Source: Apus apus (taxonomy: Eukaryota; Chordata; Aves; Apodiformes; Apodidae). From it: DNA of 64,000 nt. The notes beneath the pieces were generated by a model that ran no database searches, was not told where the DNA came from, and saw only the letters and a list, made by a program, of their open reading frames with translations. The stretch lies in assembly GCF_020740795.1 (NCBI RefSeq), contig NC_067284.1, positions 97,393,440-97,457,439 on the forward strand. The letters are read 5' to 3'. A program made the translations under genes and the position numbers. Below, in pieces: positions 14,591 through 25,027 of this stretch; the first letter of the stretch is position 1; every line of letters starts with the position of its first letter.

Positions 14591-15302
14591 TGTTCTGGCT
14601 TGAGCCAGGACGAAGCCAGTTTTCTTTTTACTGATTTTTTTTTTTTTCAGTGAGCTCTCTTTTAACTAGCAGCAAGTTTTCCAGTTAGTGGACTGATAAC
14701 GCTGGAATGTTTATGTTACTGCCGAGACTTGAAGGACACTTTCCTCTGTCGCCTCAGGTGTATCTGCATCCCTCCCCTATGGAGGAGTGGACTAGATGGA
14801 CAGCAAAATTGACCAAAGTATTCCATTCCATGTATCTATGTAAACTTGGTATAAAGTCAGGGTCACGAAGTCAAGCCCCTTCCTGCTTCTTTTTCTTTCT
14901 CTTCTGTCCATGGCTGGTGTCCGGGGAGGACTCCATCTATCCATCACTGTTGATCCCTAGGATCTTGCATTCCTGACCCTCATTAACTCTCCCCTCAGCT
15001 CCTGTTTGCTCTGCCTCTCTCTCCGGGACATTTTGGGACTGCTCACAGCTCAGGAGATGCCATGGGAGTTGCTGGGGTGGGGGGAGTTGATAGGGTTTAG
15101 CACATTCCTGAACATACTTCTATATAATTGTACCTATTTTCTTATTAGCAGCATTTAATTAAATCTGTCTAGTTTAGTTTCCAATCTGGAAAGTTTCTCT
15201 CTCTTTATTCTCTCTCTCCCTCCCTACCCAGGTAGGAGGGTGAGGGGATTGGGAGCATTATTGTCACTGGTTTAATTGCCAATCCTGAGTCAAACCATGT
15301 CA
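14591..15302 (+). mobile_element. Probable solo LTR, avian ERVL-like
   Basis: About 712 bp starting TGTTCTGGCTTGAGCC and ending CAAACCATGTCA, so it has the TG...CA termini of an LTR. The first bases resemble the 'TGTTTTGGCTTGGG' start, and the last the 'TTAAACCACGACA' end, of avian ERVL-type LTRs as I remember them. Between them lie the expected blocks: an 'actagcagcaag' segment, a pyrimidine-rich zone, and a 'tccctacccaggtaggagggtgagggg'-type segment before the end. The flanking pentamers ggctg (14586-14590) and ggcta (15303-15307) differ at one base and fit the 5-bp target duplication of ERVL insertions. There is no internal gag/pol/env region, so it is a solo LTR. It is old, with poor match to consensus in the middle third. 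Assignment to ERVL is from motif memory, not alignment. Confidence 0.6.
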
Positions 15303-16202
15303 GGCTACATGGAAATGACACATGCTACTTGTATCTAGTGGCTGGGAAGCTGAGTTCAGATACCCTAAACTGACAAACAATAAATGGAAGGAAAAGCTAT
15401 GGGGTGATAAAGTTTCCAGATTTAGAAGATGCAGAAGTGGTAGCAAGGGTTCTGCACATATAATCTTTTGTTGAAGTCAGTGAAAGCTGGTATGTAAAAA
15501 AAGGAAGAGGTCAGGGAGTTATGATTAAGCTTAAATGTTAACAGGAGTGAAACCTAGAGCCACATTGACAACTAACTGCTAGTCAACAGCATCATTTGAA
15601 ATAAAACATATATTCTCAATGCAAGCTTTTAGCTGCAGCATTTAGGTGTAAAACTTCTTTAAAAAGATAATAACTCTATTAATGCTTTATTGCAAGAACT
15701 TTAAAAAATAATGAATAGTCAATGAATACTGCAAAGACATCCTGTGAATATGTTCTCTAAAATGTTACCAACTTTAGTACTAATAATTATCTCATTGACC
15801 TAAGAATTCTTCCATGCTTAACAATATTACAGTGCTTGCTTGTGGACAGCAAGTATTGCTAAACTAATAAGTACTAGTTTATCACTACAGTGAGCTTGGA
15901 GTGTTTCCCGGAAGCTGGAGGAGCAGCCTGGTTGCTTTCTTGCTTTTTGTTTCTATGTTTTGGTTTTTTTCCTGCTTCATGGTTGATATCATGAGCTGCT
16001 TTTAAACACCACTATTAATGCTGTAACAAACGACTCATATAATCAGAACCTTTCAGATACACTACAAATATTTTCCAGTAGATAAGTTTAGAACAGTTAT
16101 TAAACTTTAGAAATATTGTCCTAAATGTGTACTACAGTAAAGAACAGGAGCCTCCATTTATGAATCCATGGCAGAGAGCACCAGCCTGAGTCAGTCCCTT
16201 AC

Positions 16203-16266
16203 CTTGAAGCTGTTGCATAACATTGGCAATATCTCTAGGTCTCGTCACTAGCCGGGATGAGGCCAT
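16203..16266 (-). CDS. SYNE1: SYNE1 (nesprin-1) first coding exon, N-terminal 21 residues
   Basis: Nesprin-1 is a giant spectrin-repeat protein that, through its C-terminal KASH segment, joins the outer nuclear membrane to actin bound by N-terminal calponin-homology domains. This exon gives MASSRLVTRPRDI followed by ANVMQQLQ. The mammalian nesprin-1 start, as remembered, is MATSRGASRCPRDIANVMQ, so PRDIANVMQ is exact. The ATG at 16266 has no in-frame upstream ATG in the exon. Coding runs to a consensus splice donor (CAAG|GTAAGG, GT at 16202-16201), leaving a split codon G| that fits the Asp expected next. The calponin-homology exons lie outside the window. If this exon is skipped or replaced, as in some shorter nesprin-1 isoforms that start internally, the actin-binding end would be lost. 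Identification is strong for a short peptide because sequence, start, splice phase and synteny with MYCT1 all agree. Confidence 0.88.
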
Positions 16267-16449
16267 GATGCCTTTGCAGCAAGTCCACTTCTTCTGACAG
16301 AAGCCTCCCTCCAAGCTGCTGACCTCAGTGAGATGAGGATCTTGGATGGCTTCTTCCTTTTAGCTTGCAACCCTCAGCATGTCGGGGACAGTCTGACACC
16401 CCTGGTCCAACACCAGCCAAGGGACAGCACTGGCGAACAACCTCAGCCC
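16267..16449 (-). other. SYNE1: SYNE1 5'UTR part of the start-codon exon
   Basis: Upstream of the ATG the minus strand reaches a good 3' splice site: a pyrimidine tract followed by CTCAG, with the AG at 16451-16450. The exon therefore starts at 16449 and is 247 nt long including the coding 64 nt. The only ATG in this leader is at 16380; it opens a 6-codon upstream ORF (see separate entry). The acceptor is inferred from sequence alone. Confidence 0.65.
16360..16380 (-). other. Upstream ORF in the SYNE1 leader
   Basis: ATG at 16380, then five sense codons and TAA ending at 16360 (MLRVAS). It lies 93 nt before the SYNE1 start codon. Such short upstream ORFs commonly lower initiation at the main start; whether this one is used is unknown. 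Confidence 0.5.
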
Positions 16450-18835
16450 CTGAGAAAGAAAGTACCAGTGCTTAAAGATAACTTCTACCAGCTCTGCAAG
16501 ACTGAGCCTTAAGAGCTATTTTAACATGTAAAGAGTGATACGTTTTGTGTATACTGTACACCCCAGTCAGAGACACTCAACTACTGCTGAAAGCTTGCTT
16601 GGCAATCATCAGCGGAATGAAGCTGCAAAAACAAATCATTAAAAACAATTGGCAATGCACCAGACATCAATGCTTTCCGGAGGATGCTCATGGATGTTGT
16701 TTTTAAAAAACAATAAATTTATACATATTAAAAGTAATACTGTAATATTTTTAGTATAAATAATATTAGGTGGAAAGGAAGAAAAATGAAACTAATTGTA
16801 AAACCCAAAGGCTGTACGACTCAGCTTATTTCACCATGCTAGAAAGTATCACATAATTGTAATTCACCGGTCAGGAGAATCCCTAAGTTAACTGGACCAT
16901 GTGCTCTGATCTGAAATATCAAGAGTCATATACTTTATTATTAAATAAAATTGTATTTATATTCACTTTTCCAGTGTATGGTGATGATTATGTATTTTGG
17001 GTAATTTAACATTAAAAGCTGTGAACTAGAACTGCTACAAGACCTTAACACTTGTAACTATTTTAAGGTCTATGTGACTATAACTCTGGTCTAAAACAAA
17101 AATCAAATCACATTCATCAGATACTGTTAACAATAACATCTTATCTTCTGAGGAACAAGTACATCTTGTGTATGTACAGACCTGCTTCTCTGTTAAGAAT
17201 GAACTGAGCATATAGACACCAAGAACATCTTTTTTCACACTGGGTGCATCCCAAATTCAAGATGGTATGTAGTTGATAAGATGTAACAACCATGAGTGGG
17301 TTTACTGGGTTTGTGCACTTTTCCTCCTTTCCTGGCTCCAAGGTCTGTTAAGAGAATGGAGTCCTCCAGCATCAGACAGACAAGTCTTTAGACTGATAAC
17401 ATTTTAAGCAGTACTGTAAGAGAGATGCAGTACCTTTTAATAGCAAGCTGCTAGACTAATTGTTGGGCAGCAATAAGAGGTATTAAAAATGTCTTGTCTG
17501 ACTGTTTCTTGGCTAACAACAGTAACTATCAGAATACAAGCCCACTCACACCGTGAAGGAGCTGGTGTAAATCAGCAGTACATGAGCAGATTTAGAGGAG
17601 CTGTGGAAGATGCTGATCCAATTCCATTTGTAAACTGTTATAAAGATATATGCTTTATCTAGTCATACAGCAGGCTGAGTCACTATGCAGTGATACATGG
17701 CAGAATTGTAATTAATAATTTATCCAGCTGATATTAAATTATATGCTGTGTAAGAAGAGACTGCAGTTCCAAATATGGCTCCTAATTCAAAAGCTCCTTT
17801 GCAAACAGTGGGAATTAACTCATTTTAAAAAGACATGAAGTTACTACAGGTGGGAAGGATCACATGCAATTTCACAGTCACCTCCACAGGCAGAAAACCA
17901 CAGCTCAAAGCACAGTGAAGACTTTAGTGGAATAGATGAAATGAAGCTTCACACACCCTTCTCACCTGTCTTCAGCCAGTATCTAAAGCTCCATAGAATA
18001 AGAAACCTACGTGCACAGTCAGCTATTCAATGTAATGCAAAGGGGATATTTTTCCTCACTTCTAAAAATATTTAAGACCTGCAACAAAAGTTCTTTTTTT
18101 CCTACTGAAAGATTACATTTTTCAGATTTGTAAACATTGAAATCTTAATTAAACATTCTCATAGCTGTTACCCACAATCATTTGTACAGAACAGAATGAC
18201 TTTTTCATTTCAGTGCTGGACACAAAGATATATCTTCAGAAAAATATGATTTAAAAATGCACAGATTTTAAGAAAACAGTATGGTTTAAATCTCATAAAT
18301 CTCAGCCTGAAATAAACCTGAAGGACTATATGAGCTATTCCTAAAGATAGGCAAAGTGATTATTCATTATTATGAACTAACTTTTTTTTTCTTTTCTAAC
18401 TATACAGGGAATGAATACACAAGAGTGAAACAAAATGGGTTTGCGTATAAAGGAGATAAATTATTACATTTGCCACTTTCCTGCATTTAATGGATAAAGT
18501 TACACTGACACCATTTTTATATATTAGTACTAGCACTCTAGTACTCTGCTTTAAGATGAAAAGAGGAAATGTGAATACCTCTCATACAAAAAAACATTAG
18601 GCCTAGCAAAATATGCCATTTACAGATCTCTGTACTGTTTTGTTTCTGTCTTCAAATGCCAGAAAAGTAGGATGACTTTTCTACGGAAGAGGTAAGAAAA
18701 ACACTAGTAGTATTCTGGGTTAACTTTTCTGGCTCCCCCGCATAATTCTCCATTTTCCATTGTGCTCAGTGTGCTTGGGAGTGTTTGGCTTGTCTGCAAT
18801 TAAAAAAGAAAAAATATGGGTTTTTTATTGGTAAA

Positions 18836-19830
18836 ACTACAGTACCACTGGCAAGACCATGTTGACAGGGTTTGCAACAGGCCACCTGACCAGGAAGACC
18901 AAGGGGATAAGGCCCTCTATAGACATGTAGGAGCAGCTCTGTGTTTAACAAGCCCTGGTCCTCATGGAGGACTTCAATCACCCCAGTATCTGCTGGAGGG
19001 ACAACACAGCAAGGCACCAGCAATCCAGGGGGTTCCTGTAATACATTGACAATAATTTCTCCAAGTTGAAAGGAAACAACAAGAAAAGGTGCTATGCTGA
19101 ACCTTGTAGTCACCAACAAGGACAGTTTGTGGACAACATGAAGCTTAACAGCAGCCTTGGCTGCAGTGACCATAAAATGGTGGAATTTCGGATCCTTAGG
19201 GCAACAAGGAGGGTGCAAAGCAAGCTCACTACCCTGGCCTTTACAGGGATCTGCTTGATAGGCTACTATGGGATAAAGACCTGGAGGGCAGAGGAGCCCA
19301 AGAAAGCTGGTCAATATTCACCATCTAACCTGGTGATCTCCTCCACCAAGCTCAGGAGTAATAGGTCTCAATAAAAAGGAAAGCAGACAAGAATGCCAGG
19401 AGAGCTGAATGTATGAGCAAGGAGCTTCTGGACACACTTAAGTGTAAAAAGAAAGTGTACAGAGGGTGGAAGCAAGGGTATGGGTAGTCTGGGAGGAGTA
19501 CGAAGAAGTTGTCTGAGACCAGGGATCAGGTTAGGAAAGCTAAAGCTCAGATAGAATTCAATCTGGCCAGGGACATCAAGGGCAATAAGAAAAGTTTCTA
19601 CAAGTATTTCAGTGATAGAAGGAAGACTGGGGAAAATGTGGCCCTCTCTGGAACGAAACAGACCTGATAACACAGGATATGGAAAAGGCTCAGTTAATTT
19701 TTTGCCTCAGTCTTCACCAGGAAGGGCTCAAGCCACACCACCCCATCCAAACTGTACAGCAAAGACAGGGATTGGGAGAAAGTGGTGATGCAGGTCAGCA
19801 GATGATTTAAAGAGACAGTGCTTTAAAAAA
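18836..19830 (+). mobile_element. CR1 LINE fragment (ORF2, endonuclease end to pre-RT linker)
   Basis: Plus-strand reading, with frame breaks, gives pieces typical of CR1 ORF2. The first is a '...GDFNHPD'-like context ('catggaggacttcaatcaccccagtatctgctggagg'), the end of the endonuclease domain. Next come LGCSDHKMVEFRILRATRR at 19162-19212 and a linker with '...[25 protein letters not shown]...'-like residues near 19540-19615. The segment stops before the reverse transcriptase catalytic region and has no CR1 3' tail. It is full of frameshifts and stops and is not functional. It sits antisense inside SYNE1 intron 1. Confidence 0.85.
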
Positions 19831-21809
19831 AAATAAAGTTTTTTAAAAGTTTTGTTTTTTTTTTTAAAGTCAAATGGTCTAAGGAGCACAGTGTCTCCCT
19901 GTGAAGCAGCCTGAAGACTTCTTTAATTCCAAGGTCCAGTAACTGTACACCTATTCAGGGCAGAATAAAACTGCTTCTGACATAATTAGAAAAACCAATC
20001 ACTCAGACAGTAGTAGGTGAAAATAAAGGATGAGAAATGAAGGACTCTGCTATAGTGGGTGCTGTCTACAGGGACAAAGAGAAACTTGCTGAAAGACTAG
20101 CTGAATTAGACTAAGGAAATAAAGAAAGCATGCAAATGGTTCTTAGCCAGATAAGTAAAAAGCAAGTAGAAAATAAGATCAAGCGGAGCTTAATTTGCCT
20201 CAGTTAGTATTATAATTATTTTTTCATTAAAGACAATTCTGATAGACAAAATCACAACAGAAATGGAAGCAGCACAATCTGAAGTAAAATCAAAGTAAAA
20301 AGTGCAAAAACTTGATAAAATTCATCCCATAATACTTAAAACTTGTAGTTGATTAATTGATAATTAATTTGTAAACTTATTTAAATAAATCTGTCAAGCT
20401 GCAGGTAATGCCTTCTGGATGCAATACAATTAGGTGCTAGGATGAAGAAGTGGGGCAGAATGATCCAAAATTATTATTATACTATCTTCAAAGAAAATGT
20501 GGTACCTCCTCACTGGCCTTCAAAATCCAGGCCAACAGAAGAGTCTTTGTGCTAATTGTTACAGATGATTGAATTACAAACCTGTGGTTGTTCGCTTAAC
20601 CAACATAGCACAAGTTAGTGCATCCTGGAACTTTCCCAACTCCAATGGAACGTGACTGTGCACCACATAAGATCATGGAAAATGTAATTTTGGCTCTGAA
20701 AGGTGTTTTTGATAGTTAAATTCCCACACTGTCACTCTGTGCTTCCTTTCTCTACTGTTTCGATTGGTTTTGAAGAGAAAAGGTGGAAGAAGAGACAGAA
20801 CACATTGAAACAGGAACACTGGAACATGTTCTTATTGACCATCCAACCCCAAACTGGCTTGATGTGCAGCAGTTACCTAGAAGTATTGAAATATTTTTTT
20901 TCTTGGGGAGTGTGGGAAGGAAGAGAGATATTTGGATCCTTTCTGGAGCTCCAGATTATTTTTGTTCCTCTTGTTATACTTCAACAGTGCTTGGAACTGA
21001 ACAAAAGTTCTTTGTAACACTGAGGGACTGCCACAGCAGTTAGTAATTTGGAAGATTCGAAGTAACTCGCATATCTGACATTTAAATCTGTGGCATATAT
21101 GGCAGAATTTTTCTATGCTTTACCTGAAACTGTACTCTACTATTTAAAAATTACTTGTAAGAACCTAGTCATGCACATACCTATGTATGCATTTAAATTT
21201 CAGCAAGTGAATATTTTATTTTTACTTTCTATTATGTTTTGGGGGGCAATGGGTAAAAATTGAGTGGTGTGAAACTCTGTTGTCTTGAAAGCTGTAATTC
21301 CATTTGAACTGAAAATGCAAAGTATTCTAGGAGAAAACAGAAGGCAGACACTTGCCATTTGTATAGAAAAAATTGCAGAACGTACATTGTTAGATATATT
21401 CAAAGAATGGTCATTCACTGTCTTTGGGATATGAAGTGTTAAATACAGTGTATACTACAGTTTAGTAATCCTGCTATTTAAATTCAGTGGGAATATATTA
21501 TAGTTCATATAGATGTTGGTAATAGCAGAAGACTGGGATCAGTAGCTCCTTAGCTTCTACAAACACAGGATATAAACCTTGCCTCAGAGCTTACTATCTG
21601 CCCAGAAAATGCCAGGCCAAGATTAAGATCAGAGGTCATGATATACGAGCAAACAGGACAGAGTGAAGTTCAGATACAATTTGAAAGCTGGTAACAGTAG
21701 GAGAGCCATTCAGATTTTTTTGTTTTGTTTTAAAACTGATCTTGCATCTAGTATTTCTGTGGCATAATACGACCTATAGCAGAAGGCTCTTTCAGAGGTA
21801 CATCTGTAG

Positions 21810-21973
21810 AAGAAAAAACAAACAAAAAACCCCAAACAGACAAAAAAACCAAACAACCAAACAAACCCAAACAAACAAAACCAAATAAACAAACACAAAC
21901 AAAAAACACAAACACAAACAAACAAAACCCCAAACAAACAAAAACCCCAAACAAACCAAACAAACAAAACCCA
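21810..21973 (+). repeat. A/C-rich simple repeat (AAAC)n
   Basis: About 160 bases of imperfect AAAC and AACC units. Minus-strand frames across it look like membrane proteins (F, V, W, C, L only), but this follows from the repeat. It is the inverse complement type of the tracts at 5610 and 25734. Confidence 0.9.
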
Positions 21974-24356
21974 ACTGCCACAGACTACTGAAATAGAAAA
22001 CACCGAAGCATCTCAGGAAAGGGTGGGTCAGAGTTTAAGATAAGCAAGTAAACATCAGATCTTTAGTATTTCTGCACATCTCCCAAGAAAAAGCTTAGCT
22101 GAAGAATAATTTGTAAGCATATGTCAGCTGACATATGAATGACAAAGCAGAAACACCTGTGTTCCCCATTAAATCTGTGCCTTGAGTGAAACAAAGGCAA
22201 AAGTTCAATTGTTTCAAGGTACACTGCTGCAGTTACTTTTGTGACCTCCAATAAGACATGAGAGCTCTAAAGTTTTGTCACTAGCCATGGTAACAAGGAA
22301 GTATGAAAATAACTGTTTGTGTTTGATGTATGTACTTTCCCAATAACTAAAACCACTACTTGAAAAGAAAAAAAAAAAAAAAAAGCACCACAAAGCATAA
22401 CTGAGATGGAGTAACGTGGTGCCTGTCCAAAGGGTGAGTATATCTCTTGAAGCCTGATCCACCAAAGCCCTGTAGACCTGCAGCCATCACTCTCACTGCG
22501 CTGACCTTGGAAGTTCTCCAGGGACCCACACCTTGCTCAGTGCTTCACCCAGCAAGATCCTCCTTGGGCCAGGCACTCTTGCCTTCTTTCCAAATGCATT
22601 TAAACATTAACAGGGTGCTGCTCATCCTTCCCTGTGCACCTCTGCTCTCCCTGACCCAGTATCAAAGTGTTACTTTCTTTGAGCAGTGTGCACACTGGTA
22701 GGCCATATAATTCAGCGTAGCTCTACTGAAGTTCCCAGGAAGATGCTCCTAAAGTCCCTAAGTACAAAAAAAATCATTTGAGAATTTTCATATTTTAATA
22801 AAGTAATGCTGCACAAAGGTGTATGGTCATGATGAGATTCTTGTGTATATATTAAATGTAGCAGTCCAAATCATTCCTGGCACTTGTCACAATTACTTAT
22901 TTAAAGTAAAAATAATAATAAAAAAAATTAAATTACACAAATGTATTTGGGTTCATCAGTGATTAATATCTATTAATTTGTATTTTATACTCAACAACAT
23001 GGAATTGTAATTGACTTATATAATCTCTAAAGGTAGTGTTAAACAAACCAAGCCATTAGGAACAGGAATTACAAGAACAGGAGGGAAGTGGAGAGATTAT
23101 TGCTTCTACTTTCGTGTCTAGCAGAGTTTGCAAAGATAAGAATTGAGTCACTCCAAGATGCAGCACCGTGCTCATTCTGGAGAGCTCCTATTTCTAGTCC
23201 AAACTTAAAGGAGTTTCAGGATTGTGTCAAACATCCCATCTGACAAAGTTTATGGACTCCTGCCAGAAAAAAATAGTAACTCTAAAGGTTTTAACAATGC
23301 CTCTTGAACTGTTTTTGTCATGTAATTCAGCACATGAAGCTTAGTACAACAAAAACATATTCTGGTTACCAATTAGAATAACATCGTGCCCTGACACTCT
23401 GTCCAGTGGCAGAGACATATTTAATGTAGATCATCAACAGTGATAGCTTGGGAACTAGTATTAAGTGTTAAAGTGCACACAAGAATCATGAAAATAATTA
23501 CCAGAGATCACAGAATACAGACAGTCCACCACCAGTACTACGACAGGAAAAGTGTGTGCCTGTTCGGAGTCTTGCAACAGGCTCGGCACTTGTAAGTGCT
23601 GGCGAGCAGCCAGAAACACCACATATTACTTCCCTACCAGCCATATAGGTATAAATCCCTCACAGTGATGAGCTCTGGAGTTTCCCTCGCGTCATGTAGA
23701 AGATTTACTTAACTACTTCCTCATCAATTTGCAAAATCTGGTCTGTTATGGCAGATTACCAATAGTCTTTACAAGCACTTTCCTCCAGCATGAATATGGA
23801 TGAAAATATGGTTGTCAAAACCCTAGTAGCAACCTTTTCTGCTGCTATTTCAGCAGGTCTTACTTCTGGGGAGCTACCACACATACCAGGGAACGTACGG
23901 ACTCTATGTATCCTTGTTGCAGTGTACTTGTACTTTCTGCATCATCACTGCGTGCAACCCGGCTTAAAACTCGTCACATCTTCCTCGATTAACTACATTT
24001 TAGCCTGCAGTGTGTGACTGAGCATGAAACCGGGTATCTCTGCATCACACACACGTGCACTTCAGGAGGCAAACCACGGCCCTCCTCCGGGATTTCTTAC
24101 CCCCGTACTCAGAAAGGGCAAAACGTTCAAATCCACCGAGGAAAACGGCCCAACTCCGCAATCACAGCAGCGACTTTCGGATTAACCTCAAGGTAGTCTG
24201 AGGCGGGGGAGCGGAGGAGGCGGCTGGAGGCAGCCGGGGGAGGCTGCCCCAGGGGGGTCCCTCCTTCTTGCTAGGGTACAGCTGGCGACCCCCGGGCTCG
24301 CCCGAACCCACCGAGGCCGCGGTGCCCTCCGCACACCCGCAGCCCCGGGAGGCCGC

Positions 24357-24390
24357 GGCCCCAGCCCCGGCCCCGGCCCCGCGCCGCCGC
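24357..24390 (-). repeat. GGGGCC-type hexamer tract
   Basis: On the minus strand the sequence reads about three GGGGCC units plus one variant (GGGGCT), directly after the candidate exon-1 donor at 24397. It is G-run-rich and could form a G-quadruplex in RNA or DNA. Confidence 0.7.
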
Positions 24391-24397
24391 TTCCTAC

Positions 24398-24450
24398 CTC
24401 CGCCCGCTGCTCCGCGCTGATCCGCGCCTCGGCGCGGCTCCGTGGTTACC
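24398..24450 (-). other. SYNE1: Candidate SYNE1 non-coding exon 1 (3' part)
   Basis: On the minus strand a donor GGCGGAG|GTAGGAAG (GT at 24397-24396) lies inside the CpG island. Its exon would extend upstream to a start site I cannot fix; the far boundary given is arbitrary, just before the GC-box cluster. It would splice to the acceptor at 16450. The call rests on the donor and position only. Confidence 0.35.
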
Positions 24451-24868
24451 AAGCACAGCGCAGCGCCCGCCCCGCCCCGCCCCGCCGGCCCGCGGCGAGG
24501 AAGCAGGTGCGGGGGTGGGGAGAGGGCGGTGAGTGGGGCTGCGTGTGCGGGGCTGCGTGTGCGGGCCGTGCCGGTCCCCTGCGGCGCTCCCCGGGCCGCG
24601 GCCGCCCTCCCACTTCTCCCCGCCGCCCCCCCGGGCTGCAGCCCGCCCCCCGCCGTGGCCCGGAGCCCGCCGCCCGTGCGCGCATCGCGGGGGGGCAGCG
24701 CCCCGCCCGGCTCCGCTCCAGCGCGGCTGCGGCAAGGCCGGGGCAGCTTGTGCGGGGGCGGCTGCCGTGGCCGCGGTGCTGGGCAGCGGGGGAAGGGGCA
24801 CCGGCCTCAGCCCCGAGCCCAAACACCCGCGAGGTGCGCTCTGGCGAGTAGCCGAAATACTTCCGACA

Positions 24869-25027
24869 ATGCCTGTGTCGAGCTGCCGCTGCTCATTACT
24901 AGTGCTAGTCCTATTGCTAGTATCATTGTTGCGTTGCGTAGTGTTCTGCAGGGCATTACCTTTGGCGTCGGCTCCAGAGCATCATCGTGCGCTGCACAAG
25001 CAAAGTGGGACACCAGCACTTACATAA
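24869..25027 (+). CDS. Candidate small ORF with signal-peptide-like N-terminus (52 codons), unverified
   Basis: ATG at 24869 with A at -3. The reading frame is MPVSSCRC, then an L/V-rich hydrophobic core of about 20 residues (rich in CTA/GTG/CTG/GTC codons), then FCRALPLASAPEHH and a stop at 25025-25027. The shape is that of a secretory signal peptide with a possible cleavage after CRA, followed by only about 23 residues. It sits at the plus-strand edge of the SYNE1 CpG island, where a divergent transcript would start. I do not recognise the peptide. It may be a chance frame or the first exon of an antisense transcript. No clear donor or downstream partner exon was found. Confidence 0.2.
   Translation: MPVSSCRCSLLVLVLLLVSLLRCVVFCRALPLASAPEHHRALHKQSGTPALT

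Larger units (their letters stand above)
1..16202 (-). other. SYNE1: SYNE1 first coding intron (3' part, continues past window start)
   Basis: Non-coding sequence downstream, in the minus-strand transcript, of the SYNE1 start-codon exon. The exon ends with a split codon G|, and nesprin-1 continues with the first calponin-homology domain. I looked for a minus-strand exon encoding the expected next peptide (a KWINSHL-like motif) and found none, so this intron should run past position 1. It holds a CR1 tail relic near 768, a T19 run at 1950-1968, a T/G-rich tract at 5610-5735, a short (CA)n at 12007 and a probable solo LTR at 14591-15302. Nothing else is recognisable; open frames here are short and repeat-free but look random. 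Confidence 0.75.
16450..24397 (-). other. SYNE1: SYNE1 5'UTR intron (intron 1)
   Basis: About 7.9 kb between the start-codon exon and the candidate first-exon donor in the CpG island. It contains a decayed CR1 ORF2 fragment (18836-19830), an A/C-rich simple repeat (21810-21973), A-runs near 19825 and 22370, and otherwise unique A+T-rich sequence. I saw no additional exon. Upstream alternative leader exons, known for mammalian SYNE1, cannot be excluded by eye. Confidence 0.55.
24180..24850 (-). promoter_or_regulatory. SYNE1: CpG island promoter, SYNE1
   Basis: This is the only strongly G+C- and CpG-rich segment of the window. It contains GC boxes (three consecutive CCCCGCC-type units at 24465-24487), which bind SP/KLF factors. 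It lies 8 kb upstream of the SYNE1 start-codon exon on the minus strand, where the 5' end of that gene is expected. The long open frames on both strands here (24162-25086) are compositional artefacts of G+C-rich DNA lacking A/T-rich stops. No TATA box is evident, as usual for CpG-island promoters. Divergent plus-strand transcription is plausible. Confidence 0.75.

Noticed and set aside
1..16202. Search for the next SYNE1 exon (first calponin-homology domain, KWINSHL-like motif) on the minus strand.
   Set aside because: Candidate 'atccactt' sites, for example near 4798, translate to unrelated peptides with nearby stops. The exon is taken to lie outside the window.
21710..22003. Minus-strand frames that look like multi-pass membrane proteins (F/V/W/C/L only).
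   Set aside because: They are translations of the AAAC-type simple repeat. The same applies to the frames at 5535-5827 and 25722-26025.
24162..24852. Long open frames on both strands in the CpG island (95-214 codons).
   Set aside because: They are rich in A, G, P and R, overlap in several frames and carry no domain. This is expected of G+C-rich DNA where stop codons are rare.
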